Source of the DNA: Leadbetterella sp.
Lineage (GTDB): Bacteria; Bacteroidota; Bacteroidia; Cytophagales; Spirosomataceae
Direction of reading: 5' to 3'
Assembly (NCBI GenBank): GCA_019638185.1
Contig: JAHBUH010000016.1
Location: 1 to 64,000 of the forward strand
DNA: 64,000 nucleotides
Both the position numbers and the translations under genes were made by a program. Positions 43,416 through 50,969 of this stretch are shown here, in pieces (position 1 is the first letter of the stretch; every line of letters starts with the position of its first letter). The notes beneath the pieces were generated by a model. The model worked only from the letters and a program-made list of their open reading frames with translations, made no database searches and was not told the origin of the DNA.

Positions 43416-45110
43416 CTCAGCGGAACATACCGGTTTCTCTGTACCCTTTACAAAATAAGTGGCGGCTATCCGCATTTTTATACCCCCGTTTCTTACCGGA
43501 TCGGCCGTTAATAAGCGAGCCGTCATCCGGATCTCTGAATTTACTTTTACCGGGGCCAGGAAGCGTAGCTTATCCACGCCGTAATTGATCCCCATCCGCA
43601 CAAACGGCATTTCGTAAATCTCCGAAAGGAACTTCGGCGCCAGAGACAGAGTCAGGAAACCGTGGGCAATGGTGGGGGCGGGAGCTACCCCAGCCGCCGG
43701 GGTACCAGCCGCCGGGGTACCGGCCACCGGAATGCCGGCCACCGGATCGCCGGGCGCGGGAGTGTCCCTTGCCGGAACGTCCGTAACCTGGCCCTCAGTA
43801 AGCGGAACGTCAGGCCCAGGAGCGACCACCGCCTTCTCCCCCAAAATATGGATCCACTGGTGGTCACCGGTAGCATCCGCAAAATCATTGATCACCTCCT
43901 GCGTAACCTGGAACCAGCGGCTTTCTCCCAGGAAAACACCGGCACTTTCCAGTACATGCTCCGGGGAAAGAAAGCGGAATGGGGCGGACGAAGCGGATGC
44001 TGGCTCTGAAAACCGGCCACCCACCGTATCCGGCACCAGGTCAGTTCCCCGATTCCCCGCACCTGCACTTACCCCACCGGATAAAGCCCCACCGGGCGCA
44101 GGCACTGGCGCGTCTACCAGCTCCGGGCTGCAGATCACCACTGCCTTACCCCGTATTTTTCTCTCCCGGTAATCCTTCAGGGCCTGCGCGGCCTCTTCCA
44201 GCGGATATTCCCGGCCTATGCAGACCCGGATGCGCCCAGCCGTATAATGCCGGAAGATCTCTTCCACATTTTCCTGCTGCTTCAGGGGTTCCTCGCGGGA
44301 GAACTTCCCCCAGAACACCCCTTTCATCTCCGCCCCTTTCAGCAAAAGCAGGTTCAGCGGAACCGCCGGGATCTCCCCCGCGGCAAAACCCACCACCAGG
44401 TACTTCCCGCCCCAGGCCAGGCTCCGTACAGCCGGCTCGGAAAACCGGCCGCCTACCGTATCCAGCACCAGGTCAGTTCCCCGCTTCCCGGTGATCACAT
44501 TCATCCTGTCGCGGATATTCTCTTCCCGGTAATGGATCAGCTCATCCGCCCCGAAAGACGCACACAAAGCCAGGCTTTCGTGGCTCCCCGCCGCTGCAAT
44601 CACCTTTAATCCGTAAATTTTCCCCAGCTGTACCGCTGCCAGGCCCACCCCACCGGCAGCGCCCAGGATCAGCAGGGTCTGGCCTTCTTTGGCCTTACCC
44701 CGGTTCTTCAGGGCATAAAGTGCCGTACTGAAATTATACAGGAGAGAGGCCCCTTCTTTCAGGCCCATAGCATCAGACAGGGGGAACACCCGGTTTTTAG
44801 GCAGTACCATCTGCTCCGCCAGGCCACCCCAGCGCTCGATGGCAAACACCCGCTGGCCCGGGTAAAACTCCTGCGCTGCACTCCCTGCCTCTACCACCAC
44901 GCCCGTCACTTCACCACCCGGAATAAACGGCAGCTCCGGGCTAAACTGGTATTTCCCGTCCAGGATCAGCAGGTCCGGGAAATTCAGCCCGCAGGCCGCC
45001 ACCCGGATCCGTACATCGCCGTCTCGTGTCTCAGGTAGGGGAACCTCCCGTATAGCGGTGCTGTCCGGATCCCCGAACCGCTCGCTGATAAGTGCGTTCA
45101 TCATATTCAT
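43395..45110 (-). CDS. fusion of NADPH:quinone reductase-type MDR and MaoC-like dehydratase, with internal duplications
   Basis: A 571-residue cytoplasmic protein. Residues 1-330 are a zinc-independent medium-chain dehydrogenase/reductase of the quinone-oxidoreductase type (AACGLNFPDLLILDGKY, nucleotide site LILGAAGGVGLAAVQLGKI). Residues about 385-571 are a MaoC hot-dog dehydratase, with Asp and His in ADATGDHQWIH and the helix IAHGFLTLSLAPKFL. Residues about 333-383 are a Pro/Gly/Ala linker containing a second copy of a reductase segment (RGTDLV-DTVGGRFSEPA). Residues 428-480, placed inside the hot-dog domain just after the catalytic loop, are a low-complexity insert with four pentapeptides (PVAGI, PVAGT, PAAGT, PAAGV). 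ATG 45110 is used; ATG 45104 or 45101 may be the true start. Pairing with acyl-CoA chemistry is inferred. Confidence 0.8.
   Translation of the reverse strand: MNMMNALISERFGDPDSTAIREVPLPETRDGDVRIRVAACGLNFPDLLILDGKYQFSPELPFIPGGEVTGVVVEAGSAAQEFYPGQRVFAIERWGGLAEQMVLPKNRVFPLSDAMGLKEGASLLYNFSTALYALKNRGKAKEGQTLLILGAAGGVGLAAVQLGKIYGLKVIAAAGSHESLALCASFGADELIHYREENIRDRMNVITGKRGTDLVLDTVGGRFSEPAVRSLAWGGKYLVVGFAAGEIPAVPLNLLLLKGAEMKGVFWGKFSREEPLKQQENVEEIFRHYTAGRIRVCIGREYPLEEAAQALKDYRERKIRGKAVVICSPELVDAPVPAPGGALSGGVSAGAGNRGTDLVPDTVGGRFSEPASASSAPFRFLSPEHVLESAGVFLGESRWFQVTQEVINDFADATGDHQWIHILGEKAVVAPGPDVPLTEGQVTDVPARDTPAPGDPVAGIPVAGTPAAGTPAAGVAPAPTIAHGFLTLSLAPKFLSEIYEMPFVRMGINYGVDKLRFLAPVKVNSEIRMTARLLTADPVRNGGIKMRIAATYFVKGTEKPVCSAELLSVIY
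43686..43745 (-). repeat. four tandem 15-bp units inside the MaoC domain
   Basis: Four consecutive 15-base units encode PVAGI, PVAGT, PAAGT and PAAGV. Adjacent units differ by only one to three bases. They form the core of a 53-residue insert in the hot-dog domain. The GC-rich units suggest slipped-strand expansion. Confidence 0.85.
44002..44059 (-). repeat. 58-bp intragenic duplicate of 44434-44491
   Basis: This stretch matches 44434-44491 at about 52 of 58 positions, in the same orientation and reading frame. It encodes the linker copy of the reductase motif DTVGGRFSEPA, 375 bases further along the gene than the original. It is too similar to arise by chance and marks a duplication within the fusion gene. 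Confidence 0.85.
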
Positions 45111-45146
45111 TGCCCAAAACTAAGGGCTTTTTCAAAAATATTCGAG

Positions 45147-45154
45147 TAAATTTG
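45147..45154 (+). promoter_or_regulatory. -7 element almost touching the DtxR-family start
   Basis: TAAATTTG fits TAnnTTTG and ends 3 bases before three consecutive ATG codons at 45158, 45161 and 45164, predicting a leaderless or nearly leaderless mRNA. Confidence 0.45.
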
Positions 45155-45157
45155 TGT

Positions 45158-45817
45158 ATGATGATGACATTGACTGAAGAAAATTACCTGAAAGCACTCT
45201 TTCACCTCAGTGTAGAAAATCCGGAAGTATCCGTGCTGGACCTCAGTAAAAGCCTGGATATTAAAATGCCTACCGTGAACAGCATGGTTAAAAAGCTGGC
45301 CTCCAAAGGGCAGGTCCGGTATGAAAAATACAAGCCCCTTCAGCTGACGGAAGAAGGCCGGCGGTCAGCCGGGCTCATCATCCGTAAGCACCGCCTCGTG
45401 GAAATGTTCCTGGTAGAAAAAATGGGCTTTGGCTGGGATGAGGTTCATGAAGTGGCCGAGCAGCTGGAGCACATCCGCTCGCCCAAGCTCTTCCGGAAGA
45501 TCGATGAAATCCTGAACCATCCCAAAACCGACCCCCACGGCTCGCCCATCCCCGATGAAAAAGGGGAAATTGCCGTACAGAACTTTGTTACCCTTTCAGA
45601 AGGCAGCCCCGGTATTCTCTATCGTTTTATGGCCGTAGGCTCTTCCGATGACCGCTTCCTGCGGCAGATCGACCGCCTGGGATTCAAACTCGGCGACACC
45701 ATCCGCATCCTCGAAACCATGGATTTCGACCACTCCCAGCAGGTCATCATCAATGAACAAATCGCCCGGAGTTTCAGTCAGCAGATCAGCGCCAATATCC
45801 GCGTAGTCCCCGCTTAG
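45158..45817 (+). CDS. DtxR/MntR family metal-dependent repressor
   Basis: A 219-residue regulator of metal uptake. Residues about 1-65 are the winged-helix domain (LTEENYLKALFHLS, LSKSLDIKMPTVNSMVKKLASKG). Residues about 70-140 are the metal-binding/dimerisation domain (LIIRKHRLVEMFLVEKMG, DEVHEVAEQLEHI, HPKTDPHGSPIP), with Glu/His ligands in place. The C-terminus (LGFKLGDTIRILETMDF) is the SH3-like FeoA-type domain. It is divergent from the reductase/MaoC fusion. Its usual targets (feoB, mntH, surface iron receptors) are not in the window. Confidence 0.92.
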   Translation: MMMTLTEENYLKALFHLSVENPEVSVLDLSKSLDIKMPTVNSMVKKLASKGQVRYEKYKPLQLTEEGRRSAGLIIRKHRLVEMFLVEKMGFGWDEVHEVAEQLEHIRSPKLFRKIDEILNHPKTDPHGSPIPDEKGEIAVQNFVTLSEGSPGILYRFMAVGSSDDRFLRQIDRLGFKLGDTIRILETMDFDHSQQVIINEQIARSFSQQISANIRVVPA

Positions 45818-45880
45818 TTTCCTGGCCAAAAGAGCCATTCCCCCTAATAAACTGGCTTCAAAACGTTTAATAATTTTCAG

Positions 45881-45904
45881 AATATTTTGAAAATTCAAAA
45901 TATT
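45881..45904 (+). promoter_or_regulatory. 24-bp palindrome upstream of gbsR-like gene
   Basis: Perfect 10-bp arms AATATTTTGA (45881-45890) and TCAAAATATT (45895-45904) with a 4-base spacer. It lies 39 bases before the GbsR/MarR-type start and just ahead of a weak -7 (TTACTTTG), so it is a likely autoregulatory operator. Confidence 0.6.
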
Positions 45905-45943
45905 TATATTTACTTTGAGGTAATTATTACGTGCTCATAAAAC

Positions 45944-46450
45944 ATGGAACTCAAAGAAGCCAGAGACAGGTTTATTCATACCTGGGGTACCCTATCTACG
46001 CAATGGGGCATAAACAGGACCATGTCTCAGATTCACGCCCTGCTTCTCCTTTCCGATAAAGCCCTTAATGCCGACGAGATCATGGAGGAGCTCCAGATTT
46101 CCCGCGGGAATGTGAACATGAACCTGCGCGACCTCATCAGCTGGGGCCTCATCTTCAAGCAGCTCATCCCCGGCGAGCGCAAAGAATACTTCGTAGCTGA
46201 AAAAGACATCTGGAAAGTTACCCGCCAGATCAGCCGGGAACGCCGGCGGCGGGAATTAACACCCCTCCTGGATGCCATGAACGACATCCGGAACAGTATC
46301 AAAGATCAGGAAGAAGCCCGGGGCCTGCTTAAAATAGTGAACGATATCGATGCCGTGGCCTCCCTGGCTGACAGCACCCTGGAGCTTATCTCCCGCGAAG
46401 AAAGCCAATGGCTGGTCAGCACCTTTGCCCGCCTCACTCAGAAAGGATAA
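45944..46450 (+). CDS. GbsR/MarR-type transcriptional regulator
   Basis: A 168-residue regulator. The winged-helix core (about 25-90) reads MSQIHALLLLSDKALNADEIMEEL, ISRGNVNMNLRDLISWGLI and a wing with PGERKEYFVAEKD. The helical C-terminus (RQISRERRRRELTPLLDAM) matches GbsR-type proteins, whose Bacillus relative controls glycine betaine synthesis. No osmolyte gene is near, so the target is unknown here apart from likely autoregulation at the palindrome just upstream. Confidence 0.85.
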   Translation: MELKEARDRFIHTWGTLSTQWGINRTMSQIHALLLLSDKALNADEIMEELQISRGNVNMNLRDLISWGLIFKQLIPGERKEYFVAEKDIWKVTRQISRERRRRELTPLLDAMNDIRNSIKDQEEARGLLKIVNDIDAVASLADSTLELISREESQWLVSTFARLTQKG

Positions 46451-46630
46451 GCCCGTTCTTTCACCGGATCACTGACACCTCCCTCATTCTTAAAACCCGG
46501 ATTTCCGGCCCGGGAAAGCGAAAACAGTAGAGCGAAATAAACACCTGCCGTATTTCCGACAGATAGATGGCCGTATTTGCTACAGGTCAATCCCGGTTTT
46601 CACATCTCCCGTATTTCCCGGAAAATAAAA

Positions 46631-46656
46631 AAAGGGCTCTCGTTGGAGAGCCCTTT
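46631..46656. terminator. bidirectional hairpin terminator
   Basis: Arms AAAGGGCTCTC (46631-46641) and GAGAGCCCTTT (46646-46656), 11 bp with loop GTTG, lie between convergent genes. An A-run precedes and T residues follow, so it can terminate both strands. About 180 bases between the GbsR gene stop and this hairpin hold nothing I can identify. Confidence 0.8.
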
Positions 46657-46676
46657 CCTGTTTATCTTCTGGTGAC

Positions 46677-48122
46677 TTAGAAACACTTGGTTCCTCCGTC
46701 AGCACAACATCTTCCGTAGATCTTGCTTACGCGCTTATATTGCTTTTTGGTCAGCGGGATATAAACTTTACCGTAGTCTCCTACCATCACATCCTGCTTG
46801 GTAAACTCGCTGTTAATGGTCATCGGTACGGTGATAGCCTCGTTAGGATTCACGTTACCGGTATCACAAACCTCAATCACGTGCTCGATCTTGCTGTTTC
46901 CTTTCAGGTTATATTGTACCTGTGAGTTAGCTGGAAGGGTATAAGAGCCCAGACATCTGTATTTATCAGCCGTTTCTCCTTTTTTCAGCTTACCTTCCTT
47001 GATATATCTTCCTATCACGGTTACTTCCTGGGTACTGCTTTTAGCAGATACATCGGCCACCTCACCTGTACCGGTCAGTGACAGGGTTTGTCTTACGCAG
47101 TTCTCTGTAGTAACCACTTTAGACAGGGCCGGTACGGGAGAACCTTCAGAGAAATTGCTCACTTTGTTAGCTACCAGTGTAGATCCTCCGGTAGAAGTAG
47201 CTACATCAGCAGGACATTCGCTGTACAGTTTTCTCATTCTCTTGTACTGCTTCTTAGTCAGAGGTACCTGCAGCGAACCGCCGTTTTCTCCACCTAAAGT
47301 CACATTAGAGGCTGCTATTTCATACTCCATCAGCACCGGCATATTCAGGCTGGTAGGGGCATTGGTACCGTAATCACATACCTGGAATGGTCTTGAGTAA
47401 TCTACTTTACCTTCCGCAGAAAGTTCATAAGTCAGTCGTACATTCACAGCCTGCTCACCGATACACAGTTTCTTATCATTATAGGTACCAATGATAGGAA
47501 GTGTCTGGGTAGTGTTAATGACATCACCGGCTTTAACGCTTCCATCTCCCGCAAAAGACAGATCCTGTGTCTTACAAGGCACTTTCGGATCGGGGCAGAT
47601 CTGCTCGTTAGGGTCAAAGAAAGCGTTACCACATTTTTTCATGATATAGGCATGACACTTCCCGTCTTTTGAAACAATTTTAAAAGTAGGAAACGGGTTC
47701 CCCAGGATAGACCACTTGTACTGATGGCCCCGGGAGTACCCACCCATCCAGCCTATCTTGCCTTTAGGAAGAATAGCCGGCGTAATTTTGTCTACAGTAA
47801 AGGAAGGGTCATTCAGACCGGAATATCCCAGTAACTTCAGGAAACGGTCCATCTCCTGGCGGCTTCCTTTCAGATTGCGGGTATGCACCTTTTTCAGATG
47901 ATCATACGCCGACTTTGAAGTGTGCTTAGGAATCTCCCCAAACTGAGGGCTGGTTCCCAGTCTTCTTAAAAGCACCGGTTTGCTTGACGAGGCAGGGCCG
48001 AAAGCGTTAACAAGCTCTTCACAGCAAGGTTTGGTACTTTGCCCAAAACTCTCGAATGATAAAGCCCCAATTAGAAGTGCTACCGCCTGAATTGTGACAA
48101 AACTTAATAATCTCTTTTTCAT
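46677..48122 (-). CDS. secreted protein with duplicated C-terminal modules, unknown function
   Basis: A 481-residue exported protein starting at ATG 48122 (MKKRLLSFVTIQ); the upstream in-frame start lies before the signal peptide. The signal ends ESFGQ. An N-terminal region of about 160 residues has paired Cys (KPCCEEL, KKCGNAF). Two related modules follow (about 185-325 and 345-480). Each contains a cysteine-bearing VCD(Y/T)G segment and ends in a near-identical motif, VPLTKKQYKRMRKLYSEC or IPLTKKQYKRVSKIYGRC. I do not recognise the family. The internal repeat and Cys pairs suggest a disulfide-stabilised surface or matrix protein. It has its own terminator and no obvious partner. Confidence 0.65.
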   Translation of the reverse strand: MKKRLLSFVTIQAVALLIGALSFESFGQSTKPCCEELVNAFGPASSSKPVLLRRLGTSPQFGEIPKHTSKSAYDHLKKVHTRNLKGSRQEMDRFLKLLGYSGLNDPSFTVDKITPAILPKGKIGWMGGYSRGHQYKWSILGNPFPTFKIVSKDGKCHAYIMKKCGNAFFDPNEQICPDPKVPCKTQDLSFAGDGSVKAGDVINTTQTLPIIGTYNDKKLCIGEQAVNVRLTYELSAEGKVDYSRPFQVCDYGTNAPTSLNMPVLMEYEIAASNVTLGGENGGSLQVPLTKKQYKRMRKLYSECPADVATSTGGSTLVANKVSNFSEGSPVPALSKVVTTENCVRQTLSLTGTGEVADVSAKSSTQEVTVIGRYIKEGKLKKGETADKYRCLGSYTLPANSQVQYNLKGNSKIEHVIEVCDTGNVNPNEAITVPMTINSEFTKQDVMVGDYGKVYIPLTKKQYKRVSKIYGRCCADGGTKCF

Positions 48123-48296
48123 TGTGAGAAATTTTATTCCTGTAACTTGATTTAATTTACTAATAAACAAAACTCAAGACAAAGGTAGTGTCTTTTCGCA
48201 ATGCAAATGTAATTTTTTTTGGCAGAGATTTAAAAAAATAAACACAGTTATTTTGTTTTTTCCGGTCAAAACTAACATTCTTTTGGTTTTAGAAAG

Positions 48297-48304
48297 TAAT
48301 TTTG
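48297..48304 (+). promoter_or_regulatory. -7 element for the PfkB kinase gene
   Basis: TAATTTTG fits TAnnTTTG and lies 19 bases before ATG 48324, in an AT-rich 200-base intergenic region between divergent genes. Confidence 0.55.
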
Positions 48305-48323
48305 CTTCAAAAAATACATATAA

Positions 48324-49241
48324 ATGAGTCTTTTAACCGTAGGTTCTGTAGCCTTTGATAAATTGGAAACCCCTTTTGGAAGTACTGATAAAATAGTAGG
48401 CGGAGCCGCTACCTTTATCACCCTCACGGCTTCCTATTTCGCCACAAAAAATAACCTGGTAGGAATAGTAGGGAATGATTTCCCCGCCGAAATGATGGAG
48501 ACCTTCAAAAAACACGGCATCAATACCGAAGGCCTGGCCGTGGATCCTGACGGCAAAACCTTCTTCTGGCACGGCCGTTACCACCAGGATATGAACCACC
48601 GGGATACCCTGGATACCCAACTGGGCGTATTCGAGAACTGGGAGCCGGTCATCCCCGAATCTTACCAGGACGCCACTTACCTCATGCTGGGAAACCTGGT
48701 ACCCATGATCCAGTACCAGACGCTTAAAAAATTACGCACCCGTCCTAAATTCGTCATGCTGGACACCATGAACCTCTGGATGGACATCATGATGGATGAC
48801 CTGAAGATGGTGCTAAAGGAGATAGACTGCCTGACCATTAACGACTCGGAGGCCCGCCAGCTTTCCGGCGAATATTCTTTGAAGAAGGCCGCCAAAAAGA
48901 TCCTGACCATGGGTCCCAAATCACTGGTGATTAAAAAAGGGGAGCACGGTGCGCTGCTTTTCCAGGCCGACAAGGTCTTTTTCTGCCCTGCCCTGCCCCT
49001 GGAAGACGTCTTTGACCCTACCGGAGCCGGAGATACCTTTGCCGGCGGCTTCATAGGCTACCTGGCCCAAACCGATGACATCAGCTTCGATAACCTGAAG
49101 CGCGCCGTGATCTACGGTTCCGCCATGGCCTCCTTCTGCGTGGAGAAATTCGGAACGGAAAGAATGCAATACCTCACCAAAGAGGAAATCGTAGGCCGGG
49201 TGCGGGAGTTCCTGAGCCTCTCCAGCGTAGAGCTGCCGTAA
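48324..49241 (+). CDS. PfkB family carbohydrate/nucleoside kinase
   Basis: A 305-residue ribokinase-fold sugar kinase. The N-terminal glycine pair is in KIVGGAATFITLTASYF. The C-terminal PfkB signature with catalytic Asp is DPTGAGDTFAGGFIGYL near residues 232-248. The substrate cannot be fixed; close relatives in Bacteroidota are annotated only as sugar kinases. It stands alone with its own promoter and a terminator hairpin after the stop. Confidence 0.9.
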   Translation: MSLLTVGSVAFDKLETPFGSTDKIVGGAATFITLTASYFATKNNLVGIVGNDFPAEMMETFKKHGINTEGLAVDPDGKTFFWHGRYHQDMNHRDTLDTQLGVFENWEPVIPESYQDATYLMLGNLVPMIQYQTLKKLRTRPKFVMLDTMNLWMDIMMDDLKMVLKEIDCLTINDSEARQLSGEYSLKKAAKKILTMGPKSLVIKKGEHGALLFQADKVFFCPALPLEDVFDPTGAGDTFAGGFIGYLAQTDDISFDNLKRAVIYGSAMASFCVEKFGTERMQYLTKEEIVGRVREFLSLSSVELP

Positions 49242-49257
49242 AACCTCACGTATATAT

Positions 49258-49293
49258 AAGGAATAAGCGGGTGGTAACAGCCGCTTATTCCTT
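49258..49293. terminator. hairpin terminator between convergent genes
   Basis: Thirteen-bp arms (49258-49270, core GAATAAGCGG; 49281-49293, core CCGCTTATTC) with a 10-base loop. The right arm includes the stop codon of the transpeptidase gene on the other strand. Confidence 0.75.
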
Positions 49294-49899
49294 TCCTCCT
49301 TTAAACAGGACCAGGAGACTTTTGTTGGGTTGTTTCCGGATCAGGGAATCCAGGTAGATCAATGTCTTATCGGAGACCGTAGGGCACCCCTCACTCTGGA
49401 TAATGGTCTTCGGGTAAATCTCCTCATCCGGAATCCCATACCACGAGTGCAGCACCACCACCCTTTTTTCCAGGTTACTGTTAGACGGCTCCAATCCTTT
49501 CAGCCAATACTTCTTTTTGATTCCCCACCGGCTGGCATCCCGGCGCCCCGTCACCGCCAGCCCCAGGCTCGAAGCCCCGGAACCCGTCTTATTACTGAAG
49601 CCTTTAGGCACCCCTTCTGCTTCCCCCAACCCGTACCCGTGCGCCGCCAGAAATGAATACACCACCTTCCCCGTTTTAAGATCAAGTAAAAAACCCCTCT
49701 TTTTCCCGCTATGAATGGTGTAATCGATGATCAGGCCATAACGGGTATTATACTTTCCCGCTTTTGCCTTCTCATTTAAAAGCGTAATTTCCTCTTTATA
49801 CCCTTCTTCTAGTGATTGCGCTTGTAATGGAAAGTACGCGGATAGTAACGGGATAAAGAGCAGGCACAGCTTCCATGTAATATTTCTAGTCCTCATCAT
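49285..49899 (-). CDS. YkuD_2-type murein L,D-transpeptidase catalytic domain protein
   Basis: A 204-residue exported protein (signal AYFPLQAQ). The catalytic region has VVLHSWYGIPDEEIYPKT and the Cys in QSEGCPTVSD near residue 173, preceded by GSGASSLGLAVTGRRD. This is the pattern of murein L,D-transpeptidase catalytic-domain proteins (PF13645-like). It may crosslink or trim peptidoglycan, or hydrolyse it. It lies next to the amidase effector/immunity island but is on its far end and is probably a housekeeping gene. Confidence 0.85.
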   Translation of the reverse strand: MMRTRNITWKLCLLFIPLLSAYFPLQAQSLEEGYKEEITLLNEKAKAGKYNTRYGLIIDYTIHSGKKRGFLLDLKTGKVVYSFLAAHGYGLGEAEGVPKGFSNKTGSGASSLGLAVTGRRDASRWGIKKKYWLKGLEPSNSNLEKRVVVLHSWYGIPDEEIYPKTIIQSEGCPTVSDKTLIYLDSLIRKQPNKSLLVLFKGGKE

Positions 49900-49907
49900 C
49901 CTACATT

Positions 49908-50453
49908 TTAATTTGTTTTAGGATTTTGAGCCTGATCTTCATCTATAAATTCCCACTTCCCTCTTAACTGCCTCCTGTACATTTTTTTAGCCATAGAATT
50001 TACTTCCCTGCTGTAAAAAGCATACTGAGCGCAGTGACTGGTAAGAGGTCTTCTCCCTTCATAATCTTCGTATTCATAAGGTAATATTTTATACGAATAC
50101 GCTTCCCCCACCTCAAAAGCCTTCGTCGTCTCTGTATGGTGCAAAATAGCCACCTCCCGGGCCAGTCCCAGGTCTCCGGCATCCCTCAGGAATCTGTCAA
50201 AATCTCCTTTTGTCCCTTCGTTTAAACAGCCATGAAAAACAGCTATTTTAAATGCCCGGATATAGTCCTTTTTTGGGGCCCCGATTCCCTTTTGAGATGA
50301 CGTACATGCGCAGGCCCATAGAGTCAGTATCCCGACAATCACCAATTTAAATTCCTCCACATACACCTTTTTAAACCGTTTTTGCGAAGTGCTGAGGCAC
50401 GAAACGCTCATAGAAGATAAAACAGTTAATAAAAGGAGGTACTTTATATTCAT
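49908..50453 (-). CDS. chimeric lipoprotein: truncated immunity N-terminus fused to a Tai4-like protein
   Basis: A 181-residue product from ATG 50453. Residues 1-38 (LLLLTVLSSMSVSC, then QKRFKKVYVEEFKLV) closely match the first 38 residues of the immunity candidate at 53618-54034. The text then changes within KLV to a second lipoprotein signal (VGILTLWACAC) followed by a new Tai4-like body: YIRAFKIAVFHGCLNEG and the C-terminal HCAQYAFYSREVNSMAKKMYR. Two lipoboxes in one chain are abnormal and point to an in-frame deletion joining two neighbouring immunity genes at the shared word KLV. The first signal could still drive export. The Cys-containing F..CL and YSRE..MAK..Y patterns support the immunity family. 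Confidence 0.68.
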   Translation of the reverse strand: MNIKYLLLLTVLSSMSVSCLSTSQKRFKKVYVEEFKLVIVGILTLWACACTSSQKGIGAPKKDYIRAFKIAVFHGCLNEGTKGDFDRFLRDAGDLGLAREVAILHHTETTKAFEVGEAYSYKILPYEYEDYEGRRPLTSHCAQYAFYSREVNSMAKKMYRRQLRGKWEFIDEDQAQNPKTN

Positions 50454-50495
50454 AGGACGAAATTTTGTCAGAATATGTCTTTCCTGCATGGGTCA

Positions 50496-50882
50496 TTAAA
50501 AGAGCGTATGATCTTTATATTCCAGCTCCAGCTTACCCTTCACATTGGGCTTAAAGGTGAATACGCTAACATCTCCTATCTCTCCATAATAAATAAATGT
50601 AGTACTGCTGTCTACCTTACCTACTACCTTAAGTGGAAGAACCAGGCCTGACTTTACCATAACGGTATCGCTTACGTATCCTTTGACCTTTACACTTACA
50701 GATCCCGTTCGCAGGTATTTCCGGAATCCCTTCGCCGGTGGAACATCATACGTTAACAGCTTCGAAAAATCTTCAATGACCACCACCTCACCCCTGTTAC
50801 TGCATCGTATTGCGATTACTGTAAGGATAAAAAACACTAAAACACTAATACGTCGTATATTCTTCTTTACTAAAAAATTCAT
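50496..50882 (-). CDS. small lipoprotein of unknown function, copy 1
   Basis: A 128-residue predicted lipoprotein (LTVIAIRC, Cys at 27) with a beta-rich mature part (GSVSVKVKGYVSDTVMV, STTFIYYGEIGDVSVF). It is about 90% identical to the product of 52707-53093. I recognise no family. It always follows a Tai4-like gene in this array, so it may be an accessory immunity factor or a cell-envelope protector. That role is inferred from position only. Confidence 0.65.
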   Translation of the reverse strand: MNFLVKKNIRRISVLVFFILTVIAIRCSNRGEVVVIEDFSKLLTYDVPPAKGFRKYLRTGSVSVKVKGYVSDTVMVKSGLVLPLKVVGKVDSSTTFIYYGEIGDVSVFTFKPNVKGKLELEYKDHTLF

Positions 50883-50969
50883 TGATTGGTTGGGATTAAT
50901 TCTGAATCTTCATTTGCTACATATTCATACCAATATTTACTCCTAAATCCCTTTCCGCGACAACTCAGG

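Noticed and set aside
43671-43830. Short tandem repeats as a possible CRISPR array.
   Set aside because: Units are contiguous 15-mers without spacers and lie in frame inside a coding gene; no cas gene is present.
43669-44172. A plus-strand frame rich in Ala/Gly/Pro repeats.
   Set aside because: It is the complement of the pentapeptide insert and linker of the reductase/MaoC gene and has no other support.
49285-49899. The L,D-transpeptidase-like gene as part of the amidase effector/immunity island.
   Set aside because: It has GC content and a terminator like the housekeeping genes, and its family is common outside such islands; adjacency alone is not enough.
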